From assembly GCA_937958675.1 (NCBI GenBank), contig CALGND010000027.1, forward strand, positions 21,857 through 85,856: a stretch of DNA of 64,000 bases. The letters run 5' to 3'. Made by a program: the position numbers and the translations under genes. Of the stretch, positions 7,760-17,427 are shown piece after piece. Position 1 is the stretch's first letter, and each line of letters opens with the position of its first letter. Below the pieces are notes generated by a model. It searched no databases and had not been told where the DNA came from. It saw only the letters and a list, made by a program, of their open reading frames with translations. The DNA is from an uncultured Granulosicoccaceae bacterium. Its GTDB lineage: Bacteria; Pseudomonadota; Gammaproteobacteria; Granulosicoccales; Granulosicoccaceae.

Positions 7760-10021
7760 GTGATTAATCCCTGCAAGACATATATTGCTCAATTTTTGGC
7801 CGCATTGGCCTTGTTGGGTGCAAATCCGCTGTCTGCCAGGGCGGATGGCGAAGAGCTGTGTCCGGCTCCGGCATATCTGGCCGGCGCCACGGTGGAGGGC
7901 GACACCAGCAATGACGAAGCAGACAATGAACAAGTGCCGCGAATAAACGCCGAGGCCGACAATGTTGTCAGCGAAAACGGCGTGGTCTCACTTGAGGGCA
8001 ATACCACCATCGGTTTTAAAGATCGCAGTTTAAATGCTGAAAACGCCAAATACCTGCCTGAGTCAGGCGAAGTGTTGATCGAAGGCGAAGTAAGCTTTTT
8101 ATCAAACGGCATCAATCTGCAGAGTCGTGATGCAAAAATTGATATGGACGACAATCTTTTCAGCGCGGGTGAATCCAGCTACGAAATTGATTTAAACGGT
8201 AATCGAGCCACTGGTGGTGCTTCAAATATGGAGCGCAACGAGAAAGGCGAGTACATCATGAAAAATGGCTCCTACTCTACCTGCCCACCAGGCGACAAAA
8301 GTTGGTTTATCGAAGCCAAGGAGATTCATCTATTTCCAGACGAAGGTATTGGTACCGCAAAAAACATTAGGCTTAATTTTAAAGGCGTGCCACTACTAGC
8401 TATACCGCGTTTCAGTTTTCCGATATCCCCTAAGCGAAAAACTGGGTTTCTAGCTCCCGTGATTGCGCGTCGCGAAAATACCGGCCTAGAGTTGCATATA
8501 CCTTGGTATTGGAACATCCGACCTAACTTGGATGCGACCTTTGTGCCAAGGCTAACAAGCAAACGCGGGGCGCAATTACAAAGCGAGTTTCGATACTTAG
8601 ATAAACAAGGCACTTGGCAACTCGATAACGAATTTATCAATGACAAAGAGCGCGGCAACGAGCGCCGAGTTTTTACACAGCTAAAGCATGATGGGCGTTT
8701 TAATAGCGAGTGGTCTAGCAACATATTGGCAAGCCGGGTAAGCGATGGTGATTATTTCAAAGACCTAGGCGATAGCGTACAAGTTGCGAGCATTACACAC
8801 TTAGAACGTAGAGCCGATCTGACTTTTCAACGTGGCCCTTATCAATTTATCAGTCGCTTGCAAACCTACCAAACGGTGGATGACACGATTGATGATGAAG
8901 ACAAGCCTTACAAACGCTTACCGCAGTTTCTTTTCAATTGGGAACCCGACCGTGATAAATACGGCATACGCGCAAACGTTGATGCCGAGTTGGTCTATTT
9001 TGATCGTGATGCCTCCATTACTGGCTCGCGATTGGATCTACACCCCCGGCTAACTGTGCCAATTGTTCGAGACGCTTGGTTTTTTAAACCGACTTTGGCC
9101 TATCGCTTCACACACTATGCACTCAACAACCAAGTGGAAACCGAATCTAGCAGCGTTAGCCGAAACCTAGGCACCTTATCAATTGATAGTGGTTTATATT
9201 TTGATCGATCGATCGATCTTAAAGGCTCTGTGCAAACTCTTGAGCCGCGCCTGTTTTATCTACGCGTACCGTTTGAGGATCAAGAGGGTATCCCGCTATT
9301 TGACAGCAACGAGTTTGATTTCAACATCTCGCAGCTATTTCGCGAAAATAGATTTTCAGGTTCTGATCGAGTTGCTGATGCCAACCAAGTATCACTTGCC
9401 CTCACCACCCGCATTGTTGACGGCGTAGACGGTAGCGAAGACTTTCGTGCCAGCATAGGCCAAATCTTCTATTCAGATGACCGCCGTGTAACGCTCGAGA
9501 GCGACACCGCCGATACACGTGATATCAACACTCGCGATACATCAGATGTGGTCGGTGAGCTTGCAGCTGATTTATCCAACAATTGGGGTGTAAACGGTAA
9601 ATTACAATGGGATCCAACCGATCGAAACACCGTGCGAGGGTCGATGTTAGTAAGTTACCGCCCTGCCCCCAACAAAATCGTCAACTTTGCTCATCGTATT
9701 GTTAATACGGGTCGAAACGCTGAAACCGAACAACTTGATTTTTCGATGATTTGGCCAGTTAAGAACAACTGGGTATTGGCTGGCCGTTGGAACTATTCAC
9801 TTGATGAAGATCAGAGTATTGAGACTTTGTTAGGCTTACAATACGACAGTTGTTGCTGGGCGGCGCGCTTTGCAGCCCGTCGTTTTGTGACCGACGACGG
9901 CATGGATCACGATACCAGCGTCTATTTACAATTAGTATTAAAGGGCCTAGCACCCGTTGGGCAAAACTACGGCGCCCTACTCGAAACCTCTATATTGGGC
10001 TACCGGGACGATTACAAATGA
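7760..10021 (+). CDS. lptD: LPS-assembly protein LptD
   Basis: The outer-membrane beta-barrel that inserts lipopolysaccharide into the outer leaflet. The 753-residue product starts from GTG at 7760 and has a signal peptide ending near SARA. An LptA-like OstA domain (about residues 60-180) is followed by the barrel. The disulfide cysteines that control LptD maturation appear in the right places: one near residue 34, one in YSTCPPGD, and the adjacent pair in YDSCCWAAR near the C-terminus. surA starts inside its stop codon (ATGA), so chaperone and client are translationally coupled. Confidence 0.96.
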   Translation: MINPCKTYIAQFLAALALLGANPLSARADGEELCPAPAYLAGATVEGDTSNDEADNEQVPRINAEADNVVSENGVVSLEGNTTIGFKDRSLNAENAKYLPESGEVLIEGEVSFLSNGINLQSRDAKIDMDDNLFSAGESSYEIDLNGNRATGGASNMERNEKGEYIMKNGSYSTCPPGDKSWFIEAKEIHLFPDEGIGTAKNIRLNFKGVPLLAIPRFSFPISPKRKTGFLAPVIARRENTGLELHIPWYWNIRPNLDATFVPRLTSKRGAQLQSEFRYLDKQGTWQLDNEFINDKERGNERRVFTQLKHDGRFNSEWSSNILASRVSDGDYFKDLGDSVQVASITHLERRADLTFQRGPYQFISRLQTYQTVDDTIDDEDKPYKRLPQFLFNWEPDRDKYGIRANVDAELVYFDRDASITGSRLDLHPRLTVPIVRDAWFFKPTLAYRFTHYALNNQVETESSSVSRNLGTLSIDSGLYFDRSIDLKGSVQTLEPRLFYLRVPFEDQEGIPLFDSNEFDFNISQLFRENRFSGSDRVADANQVSLALTTRIVDGVDGSEDFRASIGQIFYSDDRRVTLESDTADTRDINTRDTSDVVGELAADLSNNWGVNGKLQWDPTDRNTVRGSMLVSYRPAPNKIVNFAHRIVNTGRNAETEQLDFSMIWPVKNNWVLAGRWNYSLDEDQSIETLLGLQYDSCCWAARFAARRFVTDDGMDHDTSVYLQLVLKGLAPVGQNYGALLETSILGYRDDYK

Positions 10022-11295
10022 AGAAATTAAGCGTGTTATTTGCACTAGTGTTTGCCAACGCCGCAATGGTTGGGGAAGCCGTGGCTGCCGAAGGTGATGT
10101 GGTTTTAAATAAGATCGTTGCAATAGTGAACGATGGCGTGGTACTCGCCAGCGAACTAAGCGCCGAAACCGCTTACCTTAAACTACAAGCCAAAAGCAAC
10201 GGGCAAACCCTGCCCTCTGATGAGGTGTTCCAAAAGCGGGTTATCTCTCGCCTGATCGATCAAGAAGTGCAACGTCAGCATGCCAATAAATTAGGCATTA
10301 GCATTGATCCTGGTAGCGTAAACAGAGCCATCGAACAAATCGCCGGCAACAATAATATGGATACTAACCAGCTTCGGCAATCAATGAAAAACGAAGGTAT
10401 TGACTACGATCGTTTCCGTATCAACGTTGAACAAGAATTGCTATTTGGTAGATTGCTGCAGCGGGATGTGCAATCACGCATTAAGGTATCAGGCCAGGAA
10501 GTAGACGACCTTATTGAAGCTAACAACAGCGTCGACAACCAAAGCTATCAAGTTCAACATATATTGTTGGCAGTTCCAGCAACGGCCAACGCAAGCGAGT
10601 ACGACAAAGCGTTAGAACGTGCCGATGCCATCCTTGTCGATCTGCGCGAAGGTGCTGATTTTTCACAAACAGCCATTGCCAGCTCTGATGGCGCTAGAGC
10701 GCTTGACGGTGGTGATCTGGGCTGGCGTAGCCTTCAAGAGCTTCCTGATTTTCTAGCGCTTGCCTTAGTGGATATGGAAAAAGGCGATATTAGTGAACCG
10801 TTACGAAGTGCTAACGGCTTACACATCGTTCGATTAAATAACACGCGCAGTGGCGCGCAATCCGAACAGAGTGAAACACTGGTAAGGCATATCTATTTGG
10901 CTAATAGTCAAGATGGCAATCCAGAGGCAAAAATAGCCGCTATTCGCCAACGAATTGTGAACGGCGAGTCATTTGCAGAACTGGCCGAAGCCCTTAGCGA
11001 AGATCCTAACAGTGCTAACAAAGGGGGTGAACTACCTTGGTTTGTCACCGGCCAAATGCCAAGTGAAATCGAAGAGACCGCCAACTCTCTCAACAAAGGC
11101 GAGCTTAGCCAAGTATTCAGAACACAGTTTGGTTGGCATGTGCTTGAGTTGCTTGATACGCGCACCACCACCATCAAAGAAGAAGTCATCAGACAACAGG
11201 CAGAATCCGTTATCCGCCGTCAAAAAACCGAACAAGAAACTGAGCGCTGGATTCGACAACTACGCGATGAGTCATTCATCGAGATGCGCGTGTAA
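10018..11295 (+). CDS. surA: Periplasmic chaperone and peptidyl-prolyl isomerase SurA
   Basis: SurA escorts outer-membrane proteins, including LptD, across the periplasm. The ATG at 10018 overlaps the lptD stop and opens directly into a signal peptide ending near GEAVAA. The frame is open further upstream within lptD, but that extension has no signal peptide at its start. The 425 residues include an N-terminal chaperone region and two parvulin domains. These are marked by QVQHILLAV and ALDGGDLGWR for the first and VRHIYLANS and SANKGGELPWF for the second. Confidence 0.96.
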   Translation: MKKLSVLFALVFANAAMVGEAVAAEGDVVLNKIVAIVNDGVVLASELSAETAYLKLQAKSNGQTLPSDEVFQKRVISRLIDQEVQRQHANKLGISIDPGSVNRAIEQIAGNNNMDTNQLRQSMKNEGIDYDRFRINVEQELLFGRLLQRDVQSRIKVSGQEVDDLIEANNSVDNQSYQVQHILLAVPATANASEYDKALERADAILVDLREGADFSQTAIASSDGARALDGGDLGWRSLQELPDFLALALVDMEKGDISEPLRSANGLHIVRLNNTRSGAQSEQSETLVRHIYLANSQDGNPEAKIAAIRQRIVNGESFAELAEALSEDPNSANKGGELPWFVTGQMPSEIEETANSLNKGELSQVFRTQFGWHVLELLDTRTTTIKEEVIRQQAESVIRRQKTEQETERWIRQLRDESFIEMRV

Positions 11296-12288
11296 GTGAC
11301 ACTTCGTATAGCCTTAACACCAGGCGAACCTGCGGGTATTGGCCCTGACCTTGCGATCATGCTGGCACAAGCAGTACGTGCACACGAAATTGTCATAATC
11401 GCTAATGCTGCAATGCTCACTGAGCGTGCAGCCGCTTTAAACCTGCCGCTCACAATACGTCTTTTTGACCGCAATACCGAACCACAAGGTGATGCTGCTG
11501 GAAGCCTCTGCGTTGCTGATACTGCTTTGGCAGCCACGGCTCAAGCAGGCGTACTTAATAGCGACAACGCGCCCTATGTCCTGCGTTGCTTGGATAACGC
11601 AGTAGAAGGATGCACTGCTGGCCGCTATGCAGCAATGGTCACCGGCCCTATCCACAAAGGCATTATCAATGATGCCGGTATAGCCTTTACTGGGCATACC
11701 GAGTACCTAGCCGATAAAACTCAAGCCTATCCTGTGATGATGCTTACCGCCGATACGCTACGCGTCGCACTGGCCACTACTCATTTGCCTCTGCAACAAG
11801 TCGCTACTGCAATTACTGCTAAAACACTCACTAGGGTACTCACTATTTTGCACGCCGAGCTTCGCTCACGATTCGCTATCGAGTCACCACGGATACTGGT
11901 GTGTGGGCTTAATCCGCATGCTGGCGAAGGCGGCCATTTGGGCATGGAAGAAATCAACATCATCGAACCAACACTCGAGTCACTACGCAAACGTGGGATG
12001 AATCTTATCGGTCCATTGCCCGCGGACACCCTGTTCACACCACAGCATCTCGAAGGTGCTGATGCCGTACTAGCGATGTTTCATGATCAAGGTTTGCCTG
12101 TGCTTAAGTATGCTGGTTTTGGTAAGGCGATTAATGTCACTCTAGGGCTGCCCATTATTCGCACCTCGGTCGATCACGGCACTGCCTTAGATAAGGCCGC
12201 CTCCGGCACCATTGATGAAGGCAGCTTGCATGCAGCCCTGAGCTTAGCGATCAATATGGCTCAAGCCGAGCTTAAAACCTGCGCGTGA
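11296..12288 (+). CDS. pdxA: 4-hydroxythreonine-4-phosphate dehydrogenase
   Basis: PdxA oxidises 4-phosphohydroxy-L-threonine in the DXP-dependent pathway to pyridoxal phosphate. The 330-residue protein begins at a GTG placed directly after the surA stop. The family opening TPGEPAGIGPDL is clear, as are the metal-ligand histidines in TTHLPLQQV, MFHDQGLPVLKY and the HGTALDKA stretch. The downstream gene rsmA starts inside its stop codon. PLP made by this pathway serves GcvP and HemL in this window. Confidence 0.97.
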   Translation: MTLRIALTPGEPAGIGPDLAIMLAQAVRAHEIVIIANAAMLTERAAALNLPLTIRLFDRNTEPQGDAAGSLCVADTALAATAQAGVLNSDNAPYVLRCLDNAVEGCTAGRYAAMVTGPIHKGIINDAGIAFTGHTEYLADKTQAYPVMMLTADTLRVALATTHLPLQQVATAITAKTLTRVLTILHAELRSRFAIESPRILVCGLNPHAGEGGHLGMEEINIIEPTLESLRKRGMNLIGPLPADTLFTPQHLEGADAVLAMFHDQGLPVLKYAGFGKAINVTLGLPIIRTSVDHGTALDKAASGTIDEGSLHAALSLAINMAQAELKTCA

Positions 12289-13073
12289 GACATCAAGCCC
12301 GAAAACGCTTTGGTCAAAACTTCCTGCAAGATCAGCAACTGATTAGTGAGATCATTTCTTATATCAATCCGCAAGAAAACGACCCAATAATTGAAATTGG
12401 ACCGGGCCTTGGTGCATTGACTAATCCGCTGCTGGAACGCGTATCGCAACTCACTGTGGTCGAAATTGATCGTGATTTGGTTGCTCGACTACGGGAGAGA
12501 CAAACGCCTAAACTGACCATTGTTGAAGCTGATGCACTCCAAGTAGACTGGCAAGCACTTGCCGGCGATCGGCGTTTAAGGTTAGTGGGCAATCTGCCCT
12601 ACAATATCGGCACTCCCTTGCTCCTGAAGCTTGCACAGCAAGCTAGCGTGTTGACAGATGTGCATGCCATGCTGCAAAAAGAAGTTGTCGATAGGATTAC
12701 TGCAAAAAGCGGCACTCGCTCATTCGGTCGTTTAAGCGTGATGATTCAAGCGTGTTTTGAGGTTCGTACCTTGCTTGAGGTGCCTCCAGAGGCTTTTGAC
12801 CCACCGCCGAAGGTTCAATCGGCTGTGATTCGTATGGTACCGCATGAGAAACAGCCATCAGCTACCGAGCTAAGCTCCCTTGAGGCTATTGCGCGCCTGG
12901 CTTTCGCCAACAAGCGTAAAACACTGCGTAATAATCTAAAAAAACAGATTGGCGATGAGCAGTTCTCACAGTTAGGTATCGACCCTGGCGCAAGGGCCGA
13001 AACACTTGGCCTGCCACAGTTCTTTGCCTTGGCCAAGCTTCTAAACAAAGGCAACACCTCACCCTCCAAATAG
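12285..13073 (+). CDS. rsmA: 16S rRNA (adenine1518-N6/adenine1519-N6)-dimethyltransferase
   Basis: RsmA (KsgA) dimethylates two adenines in helix 45 of 16S rRNA during late small-subunit assembly. The 262 residues start at a GTG that overlaps the pdxA stop (GTGA). Motif I of the SAM site is EIGPGLGALT. The catalytic motif IV NLPYNIGTP is intact, and the C-terminal helical domain is complete. The order pdxA-rsmA-apaG-apaH is the classical gammaproteobacterial one. Confidence 0.97.
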   Translation: MRHQARKRFGQNFLQDQQLISEIISYINPQENDPIIEIGPGLGALTNPLLERVSQLTVVEIDRDLVARLRERQTPKLTIVEADALQVDWQALAGDRRLRLVGNLPYNIGTPLLLKLAQQASVLTDVHAMLQKEVVDRITAKSGTRSFGRLSVMIQACFEVRTLLEVPPEAFDPPPKVQSAVIRMVPHEKQPSATELSSLEAIARLAFANKRKTLRNNLKKQIGDEQFSQLGIDPGARAETLGLPQFFALAKLLNKGNTSPSK

Positions 13074-13128
13074 TGACCTGCTGAGCACTCAGTGCTACCA
13101 TTATCCTACCAACTTACGAGATCTGATC

Positions 13129-13512
13129 ATGCAAGGCGAATTCAGTGACGGCATCAATGTTGATGTCGAAACGCTCTATATCGATTCCGAATCCGATCCG
13201 GATGAAAACCGCTTCGTTTTCGCATACACCATTACCATTCGTAACGTGGGAGAGATATCCGCGCGTTTGCTGACGCGTCATTGGGTTATCCGCGATGCCA
13301 ACGGCAAGGTGCAAGAGGTGCAAGGCGACGGCGTGGTGGGAGAACAACCTCATCTTAAGCCAGGCGAAGGGTTTCAGTACACCAGCGGCACAATGCTAGA
13401 AACATCAATGGGCACAATGGGTGGCAGCTACAAAATGGTCACCGATGAAGGCGCAGAATTTACTGCCCCTATCGCGGATTTTTTACTGACCATACCGCGC
13501 ACGCTGCATTAA
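13129..13512 (+). CDS. apaG: ApaG protein
   Basis: A 127-residue immunoglobulin-like fold protein of the ApaG family, recognisable by NRFVFAYTITIRN, LTRHWVIRDANG, EVQGDGVVGEQP and the closing beta-strand pattern. The precise function is unresolved. It is conserved beside rsmA and apaH and related domains occur in eukaryotic F-box proteins. Length is normal. Confidence 0.95.
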   Translation: MQGEFSDGINVDVETLYIDSESDPDENRFVFAYTITIRNVGEISARLLTRHWVIRDANGKVQEVQGDGVVGEQPHLKPGEGFQYTSGTMLETSMGTMGGSYKMVTDEGAEFTAPIADFLLTIPRTLH

Positions 13513-13539
13513 GCAACACAAGCAGCGCACAAACCTACA

Positions 13540-14343
13540 ATGGCACATTATGCGATAGGCGACCTTCATGGTTGTCTCGATCCATTCAAACGCTTGCTCG
13601 AACGCTTGCAGTTTGACGAGCAACGCGACACGCTTTGGCTTACCGGCGATCTAATCAATCGCGGCCCCGACTCGCTCGATACGCTGCGATTTGTCAAAGC
13701 ACTTGGCAAAAGCTGCGTGACGGTGCTCGGCAATCACGACCTACATTTGTTGGCAGTACGACACGGCATTCGTAAGCCTTCTAAAAAAGACACACTCGCC
13801 TCCATACTCAATGCTGCTGATTGTGATGAGCTACTGGACTGGCTGAGGCACCGCCCTTTGTTACACGCAGAAGCCAATTCGCCTTATATCCTTGTACACG
13901 CAGGCATACACCCTGATTGGGATCACGCAACAGCCACCACTTTAGCGCGCGAATTAGAATCTGTGTTACGCAGTGATCACTACGTTGATTTTCTAAGCAC
14001 CATGTACAGCAACGAACCCAACAGCTGGTCAACTACGCTCAGTGGCTACGACAGGCTTCGCTTCGCAACCAATGTATTTACGCGAATGCGATTTTGCCAG
14101 GTGGATGGGCAACTTGACTTTGATTACAACGGCTCACCCACCAGCGCACCCGTTACTCTAGTCCCTTGGCATCACTTGCTTAGCCCAGCATGGCGAGATG
14201 AAATACTGATATTTGGACATTGGTCTGCACATCCTGCTATTACCGCCCAATGGCTTATGCCGCTGGACCGCGGCTGTGTCTGGGGCGGTCACTTAGCAGC
14301 ATTCGACATGGATAAGCGCTGCTGTATTGCAGAGCCTGCTTAG
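13540..14343 (+). CDS. apaH: Bis(5'-nucleosyl)-tetraphosphatase, symmetrical
   Basis: ApaH hydrolyses Ap4A to two ADP and also removes Np4 caps from RNA. The 267 residues show the metallophosphoesterase metal motifs in order: GDLHGC, GDLINRGPDS and GNHD, followed by the late histidine in FGHWSAH. It closes the lptD-to-apaH gene run and its last four bases overlap the convergent cytochrome P460-like gene. Confidence 0.96.
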   Translation: MAHYAIGDLHGCLDPFKRLLERLQFDEQRDTLWLTGDLINRGPDSLDTLRFVKALGKSCVTVLGNHDLHLLAVRHGIRKPSKKDTLASILNAADCDELLDWLRHRPLLHAEANSPYILVHAGIHPDWDHATATTLARELESVLRSDHYVDFLSTMYSNEPNSWSTTLSGYDRLRFATNVFTRMRFCQVDGQLDFDYNGSPTSAPVTLVPWHHLLSPAWRDEILIFGHWSAHPAITAQWLMPLDRGCVWGGHLAAFDMDKRCCIAEPA

Positions 14344-14912
14344 TTAGCTTTTTCACCTAATATTGGATAGGCTTCCACATATATCCAATCAGTATTCTTG
14401 GCGGGAACGTGGCACGCTAAACAATCTGCTTTATAGTCAGTTGCGACGTTCTGCCCCTGATTGTCCGGCTTGTATAATGCCCAGCCCCAACCGTCTCCCC
14501 ATATCGCATTATCAGGGAAACGCCCTTCGGAATCTTTAATCATGACGAACCACTGTTTGATCACGTTTGTAGTGTGACTGATTCCCTTTCCTGTGGAATA
14601 GTCACCTACCTCCGACGCCCTGAGCTCCTTAACAAGTGTTGCACCATCCGGAAACTCGCCTGTCTTACGATAGTGCTCCACTGTAGCAACTTCACTATAA
14701 ACATCATGAAAGCCACTGGCACCGCCCTCAGGCACAAACCAGGAACCAAGATGAACCATACCGGTACGAAAACCGTCAGGGAAACTAATGTTACCGTTTG
14801 CATCGACGTACGGAGAAAAGCTATCTTGAGCACTTAGCGGTTGTGCACTTGCCATACCTAAAACAGCTGCAATAAATAGCACTCGATTTAGCATGTACTT
14901 AATTCGTAACAT
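14340..14912 (-). CDS. Cytochrome P460-like secreted heme protein
   Basis: A 190-residue exported protein with a signal peptide ending near QPLSAQ and one c-type heme site CLACH near the C-terminus. The stretches FRTGMVHLGSW and VKQWFVMIKD-like spacing fit the cytochrome P460 domain, whose characterised members oxidise hydroxylamine. The ATG at 14912 is preferred because GAGG lies 7 nt before it; a longer frame begins at 14939. No nitrogen-oxidation genes are nearby, so the substrate is unknown and detoxification is only a guess. It converges on apaH with a 4-base overlap. Confidence 0.75.
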   Translation of the reverse strand: MLRIKYMLNRVLFIAAVLGMASAQPLSAQDSFSPYVDANGNISFPDGFRTGMVHLGSWFVPEGGASGFHDVYSEVATVEHYRKTGEFPDGATLVKELRASEVGDYSTGKGISHTTNVIKQWFVMIKDSEGRFPDNAIWGDGWGWALYKPDNQGQNVATDYKADCLACHVPAKNTDWIYVEAYPILGEKAN

Positions 14913-15016
14913 AATAACGCCTCTGAAGTTTGTAAACACTTAACAACTTGCGACTCTAACGGAACGTCACGCAGCCTTGCCAATACCAATTTTCTATAGC
15001 CTCATATACAAAAACT

Positions 15017-15289
15017 ATGCGTTATAAATGCTTAGCGAAGCCAGAGCCGAATGTCGATTTTCGCGATTGCGATTCGGTCCGTGTAGATTTTGCAAACGTT
15101 GATTTACGTAATGCGCAATTACAAAATACAAATCTAATCAGTGCAAACCTGAAACAAGTAAATCTAAGTGGAGCTGATCTTGGAGTTTTTCCAAAGTTTA
15201 GACAAATCGATGCACGATTACGCATCGGCTCTAAGAATGATGCATACGGAGTTTCCCAAATATGCATTCCCTACTGCATTAGAATTTAG
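15017..15289 (+). CDS. Small pentapeptide-repeat protein
   Basis: A 90-residue frame. Residues about 14-58 are pentapeptide repeats of the A(D/N)LXX kind, for example VDFANVDLRNAQLQNTNL and ISANLKQVNLSGADL. Such repeats form a right-handed four-sided beta-helix. There are only about nine repeats and then an unrelated tail (residues 59-90), so this is either a minimal member or the remnant of a longer gene. There is no clear ribosome binding site. Function is not known. Confidence 0.55.
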   Translation: MRYKCLAKPEPNVDFRDCDSVRVDFANVDLRNAQLQNTNLISANLKQVNLSGADLGVFPKFRQIDARLRIGSKNDAYGVSQICIPYCIRI

Positions 15290-15324
15290 CTTAAGGGCTT
15301 TTGGTTTTAATCCATAAAGCCAAC

Positions 15325-15864
15325 TTAAGCTTGGCTTTGAGCCATGCTCGCGCGCTCTAACACCCGATACGAGATGGGTATATTGTTAGTCTCCGCAGGA
15401 TCCACGTCGCGTCTCGACACCTCGTGCCAGTCTTCAGCGTTAAAACTATCAAACCAAGTATCGCCTTCATACTCGTGATCGATAAACGTAAGATATAGCC
15501 TATCGGTTAAGGGCATCACCTCACGGCACAAGGCTGCGCCGCCAATAACCATCACTTGACGCTCTTCAGCATCGCCTACCGTGGCCTTACTTACAGCCAG
15601 CGCCTCTTCCAGTGACGTCACTGCAACAGCGCCCTCTGCTTGCCATTCTTTGTTGCGCGTGACCACCACATTTAGCCTGCCCGGCAAAGGCTTACCGATT
15701 GAATCAAACGTTTTACGGCCCATGATGACAGGATGCCCCATCGTCACCGATTTAAAGTAAGCCAGCTCACCCGGGATGTGCCAAGGCATACCGCCCTCCT
15801 TGCCGATCAGCTTATTGCGATCCATTGCTAGGATTACGCAAACTTTTACTGCGTCGTTTGTCAT
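15325..15864 (-). CDS. folA: Dihydrofolate reductase
   Basis: FolA reduces dihydrofolate to tetrahydrofolate with NADPH. The 179 residues carry the family opening ILAMDRNKLIGKEGGMPWHIPGE, the substrate-site MGRKTFDSIGKPLPGR and the NADPH-binding stretch VMVIGGAALCR. thyA, whose product regenerates dihydrofolate, lies on the same strand 5 kb away. The otn operon sits between them. Confidence 0.97.
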   Translation of the reverse strand: MTNDAVKVCVILAMDRNKLIGKEGGMPWHIPGELAYFKSVTMGHPVIMGRKTFDSIGKPLPGRLNVVVTRNKEWQAEGAVAVTSLEEALAVSKATVGDAEERQVMVIGGAALCREVMPLTDRLYLTFIDHEYEGDTWFDSFNAEDWHEVSRRDVDPAETNNIPISYRVLERASMAQSQA

Positions 15865-15956
15865 ACGGCTATACCCCTATTTGGGCTTGAATCATTCTGG
15901 TATTCATGCGCTTATATTACCTGAATCATCTAGCTAGAACTGATTCTCTATGCTGC

Positions 15957-16736
15957 CTACGCGGACGGACTACGATCAATAGAAGACATCCACCCCAGGC
16001 CCGCTTCGGTTGAATCGCGCGGCTTGTATTCTGCTCCTATGTAGCCATCAAAACCCATTGCATCAATGGCTCGGCAAATTTGTGGGTAGTCCAGCTCCCC
16101 TTGCCCGGGCTCACCACGATCGGGTACAGCAGCGATTTGAATGTGGCCGATGATAGGTAGGTGAGCCTGTAGGCGTGTGAGCAGATCCCCTTGCATGATC
16201 TGCACGTGATAACTATCGAACATGATCTTAACGTTAGGCTGGGCGACGTCGGCTATAACAGCCGCTGCTTGTTCAACAGTGTTCAGAAAATAGCCTGGAA
16301 TGTCGCGTGTATTAATTGGCTCTACGAGTACGCCCATAGCATTCTTTGCCGCTTGTGCAGATGCGTACTGGAGATTGTCGACGAATGTTGCATAAGCCTC
16401 TTCCCCTGAGGCGATACCACTCATGACATGCACCATCGAGCAACCAACTTGCGCACCGTATTCGATCGCCTCATCAATGTTTGCTCGAGCTTCAGACACA
16501 CGATTAACGACCGCGGTAAGCCCGGCCTCTCCGCTTTCTACATTACCTCGACGCGTGTTCAAGCCCAATAAGGGCAACCCCGCAGATTCAAGCGCCGCTT
16601 TGAGCGTTCCGACCGGCACATCATATGGCCAATGACATTCAACGGCATCAAAGCCTGCAACAGCGGCACGCTCAATAGCGTCGGGCAAGGCAAGCTCAGT
16701 CCATAAAAAACCTAAGTTCGCTGATAATTTAGCCAT
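15957..16736 (-). CDS. otnI: 2-oxo-tetronate isomerase (hydroxypyruvate isomerase family)
   Basis: A TIM-barrel isomerase of the Hyi/OtnI family that interconverts 2-oxo- and 3-oxo-tetronates. Recognisable parts are KLSANLGFLWTELALPDAI, the metal-site stretches VEPINTRDIPGYFLN and IMFDSYHVQIMQGDL, and HIQIAAVPDRGEPGQGELDY. The ATG at 16736 overlaps the otnC stop (TAATG) and is chosen over an upstream GTG at 16745. It is the last gene of a four-gene operon, and the partner genes make the tetronate assignment stronger than hydroxypyruvate. Confidence 0.87.
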   Translation of the reverse strand: MAKLSANLGFLWTELALPDAIERAAVAGFDAVECHWPYDVPVGTLKAALESAGLPLLGLNTRRGNVESGEAGLTAVVNRVSEARANIDEAIEYGAQVGCSMVHVMSGIASGEEAYATFVDNLQYASAQAAKNAMGVLVEPINTRDIPGYFLNTVEQAAAVIADVAQPNVKIMFDSYHVQIMQGDLLTRLQAHLPIIGHIQIAAVPDRGEPGQGELDYPQICRAIDAMGFDGYIGAEYKPRDSTEAGLGWMSSIDRSPSA

Positions 16737-17380
16737 TAGTTCCACTCCACGTTAAACGCCGAGACGACTTGCGTCACTTGGCTACTGGTTAGTGCGTTGA
16801 TCGAACGGCCTTGCAACAACAACGCAAGCTTCGATGTCTCTTCCAGCTCTTCTATCGCATAGACTGCCGACTCAAGATCTTTACCCGCTACCACAGGGCC
16901 ATGATTGGCTAACATGACGGCCGATCGCTTTCCTGCTAAGCCTCGAATGGCATCTCCCATCGCTGCGTCGCCGGGCAAGTAAAAAGGTAACAACGATACC
17001 TTGCCAAGTTTCATGATGGAGTAAGCAGTAAGCGGCGGAAGAAAATTATCACTATCGTGGCCGGGCAGTAAAGAATACGCCACAGAGTGCGTAGAATGCA
17101 GATGTACAACAGCACCAGCGGTTGAGCGAGTTTCATAAAACGCCGAGTGAATAGGCATCTCTTTGGTTGGCTGCAAACCCGATAGGTGCACACCTTCACT
17201 GTCAAAGCGTGATAGTTCAGCAGGGTCCAAAGAACCAAATGAAGTACCCGTGGGCGACACCAACAAACCGCCATCGCTGGTACGCACTGAAATGTTTCCC
17301 GTGTTACCGCCCGTTAAGCCACGATCAAACAGACTTTTAGCAAATTTACACAGTTGTTCTCGCACACGAACATCGGCCAT
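16736..17380 (-). CDS. otnC: 3-oxo-tetronate 4-phosphate decarboxylase (class II aldolase fold)
   Basis: A 214-residue member of the class II aldolase/adducin family. The zinc-ligand histidines are in VVHLHSTHSVAYS, with another in NHGPVVAG. Beside a DUF1537 kinase and an OtnI isomerase this type decarboxylates 3-oxo-tetronate 4-phosphate to dihydroxyacetone phosphate. The glycine-rich TGGNTGNISVR near residue 20 binds phosphate in this fold. otnK ends 47 bp upstream and otnI starts in its stop codon. Confidence 0.87.
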   Translation of the reverse strand: MADVRVREQLCKFAKSLFDRGLTGGNTGNISVRTSDGGLLVSPTGTSFGSLDPAELSRFDSEGVHLSGLQPTKEMPIHSAFYETRSTAGAVVHLHSTHSVAYSLLPGHDSDNFLPPLTAYSIMKLGKVSLLPFYLPGDAAMGDAIRGLAGKRSAVMLANHGPVVAGKDLESAVYAIEELEETSKLALLLQGRSINALTSSQVTQVVSAFNVEWN

Positions 17381-17427
17381 AACGACATCTCTTGATAGGG
17401 TCAGGTTTAAGCTCGGCTGTACTTTCT

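Noticed and set aside
9850..10017. Upstream extension of the surA reading frame inside lptD
   Set aside because: The extension lies wholly within lptD and lacks a signal peptide. The ATG at 10018 opens directly into one and overlaps the lptD stop as a coupled start.
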